Shown here: one piece after another, positions 63,590 to 64,000 of the stretch
Numbering within the stretch: position 1 is the stretch's first letter
Layout of the letters: every line of letters begins with the position of its first letter
Assembly: GCF_021389935.1 (NCBI RefSeq)
Contig: NZ_CP089979.1
Location: forward strand, 1,531,001 to 1,595,000
Source: Fulvivirga ligni
Lineage (GTDB): Bacteria > Bacteroidota > Bacteroidia > Cytophagales > Cyclobacteriaceae
Length of the DNA: 64,000 nucleotides
Reading direction: 5' to 3'
Position numbers and translations under genes: made by a program
The notes under the pieces: model-generated
What the model was told of the DNA's origin: nothing
Seen by the model: the letters and a program-made list of their open reading frames with translations, nothing else
The model's database searches: none

Positions 63590-64000
63590 CTATAAAGAAT
63601 GAAGTACTCCTTCTTTCAATGAGTAGGTGGAGACTTTTATAGCATTGAAAAAATGCTGTTTTAATAACCAATGAATGATGCTGCTTGCTACCACAATCAT
63701 ATCTACGCGCATTTCGATCATGCCTGGAATAGCCATTCTGCCATCACGGTCATTAGTAATGATCTTGTTGTGAATGTGCTCATAAGCCTCGAGGGTGAGA
63801 GGTAATTCACTATCAGTATCGTTAAAACTAAGGTTGAATTGATGGCAATATATCTCACTTAATGTATCAAATGTTCCCGAAGAGCCAATCATGTCAACAG
63901 GTTGAAAATGTTTGATCTTCTCAATAAGAGGAGTTAGTTGTTGGCCTAAATATTCTTCCAGCTTCGCAAGTTCATCTTTAGTTATTGGATCATGATGATG
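63590..64000 (-). CDS. Ppx/GppA phosphatase family protein, C-terminal part (cut by window edge)
   Basis: The last ~136 residues of a minus-strand gene continue to the window edge. The MIGSSGTFDTLSEI segment is the second phosphate-binding loop of exopolyphosphatase/GppA proteins, and the end (GMIEMRVDMIVVASSIIHWLL) fits the actin-like C-domain helix. Such proteins hydrolyse polyphosphate or pppGpp. The N-terminal loop is outside the window. It is 57 bases downstream of the divergent start region of the dehydrogenase, both on the minus strand. Confidence 0.8.
   Translation of the reverse strand, partial: HHHDPITKDELAKLEEYLGQQLTPLIEKIKHFQPVDMIGSSGTFDTLSEIYCHQFNLSFNDTDSELPLTLEAYEHIHNKIITNDRDGRMAIPGMIEMRVDMIVVASSIIHWLLKQHFFNAIKVSTYSLKEGVLHSL

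Overview
The window comes from the chromosome of a member of the Bacteroidota, most likely a Cytophagales (Fulvivirga/Marivirga-like) bacterium. The grounds are AT-rich coding DNA; start codons with no recognisable Shine-Dalgarno sequence; promoters of the Bacteroidota form TTTG-N19-TAnnTTTG (best at 45065-45095); a carboxypeptidase-regulatory-like TonB receptor; a type IX secretion gene (porZ) whose product carries its own C-terminal sorting domain; and a flexirubin/aryl-polyene type pigment cluster. There are no rRNA or tRNA genes, insertion sequences, phage genes or CRISPR arrays. The longest gene-free stretches are under 200 bases.

Layout. 1-4046 (minus strand): a cut thioredoxin-fold protein, an ArnT-like membrane glycosyltransferase, the pyrH-frr pair with a clear terminator, and a biotin carrier protein. 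4127-6739 (plus): a promoter, a TPP riboswitch and a TonB-dependent receptor that is probably for thiamin. 6807-9826: a UbiA-type prenyltransferase, then purN and purH. 9911-15475: the elongasome operon mreB-mreC-mreD-mrdA-rodA. 15472-21116: a Bacteroidota-specific protein of unknown function, a ferredoxin, tdk, porZ, recO and a secreted unknown.

21113-44982: a pigment cluster of about 24 kb. A tyrosine-ammonia-lyase-like enzyme should make 4-coumarate, and a PaaK-like adenylating enzyme may activate it. Three complete ketosynthases, two ketosynthase-like partners without the catalytic cysteine, two acyl carrier proteins, one ketoreductase, two hot-dog dehydratase-like proteins and a thioesterase would build the polyene. 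An LpxL-like acyltransferase, a GT2-DUF2062 fusion, a LolA-like protein with a possible LolB-like partner, and a 1283-residue MMPL exporter/PlsC acyltransferase/methyltransferase fusion should attach it to a lipid or glycan and move it to the outer membrane. No genes for the dialkylresorcinol half of a flexirubin (darA/darB type) lie in the window, so the product may be an aryl-polyene lipid, or the resorcinol genes may lie elsewhere.

45065-59640: the S10-spc-alpha ribosomal superoperon from rplC to rplQ, including secY, map, infA and rpoA, with one internal promoter and several intergenic hairpins. It starts at rplC, so rpsJ and the str genes are not next to it. 59640-62117: carA and eno, each followed or preceded by clear control signals. 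62162-64000: an FtsB/DivIC-like protein, an Ldh-family dehydrogenase and a cut Ppx/GppA phosphatase.

All assignments rest on reading the sequence and on remembered family motifs; no database search was run.
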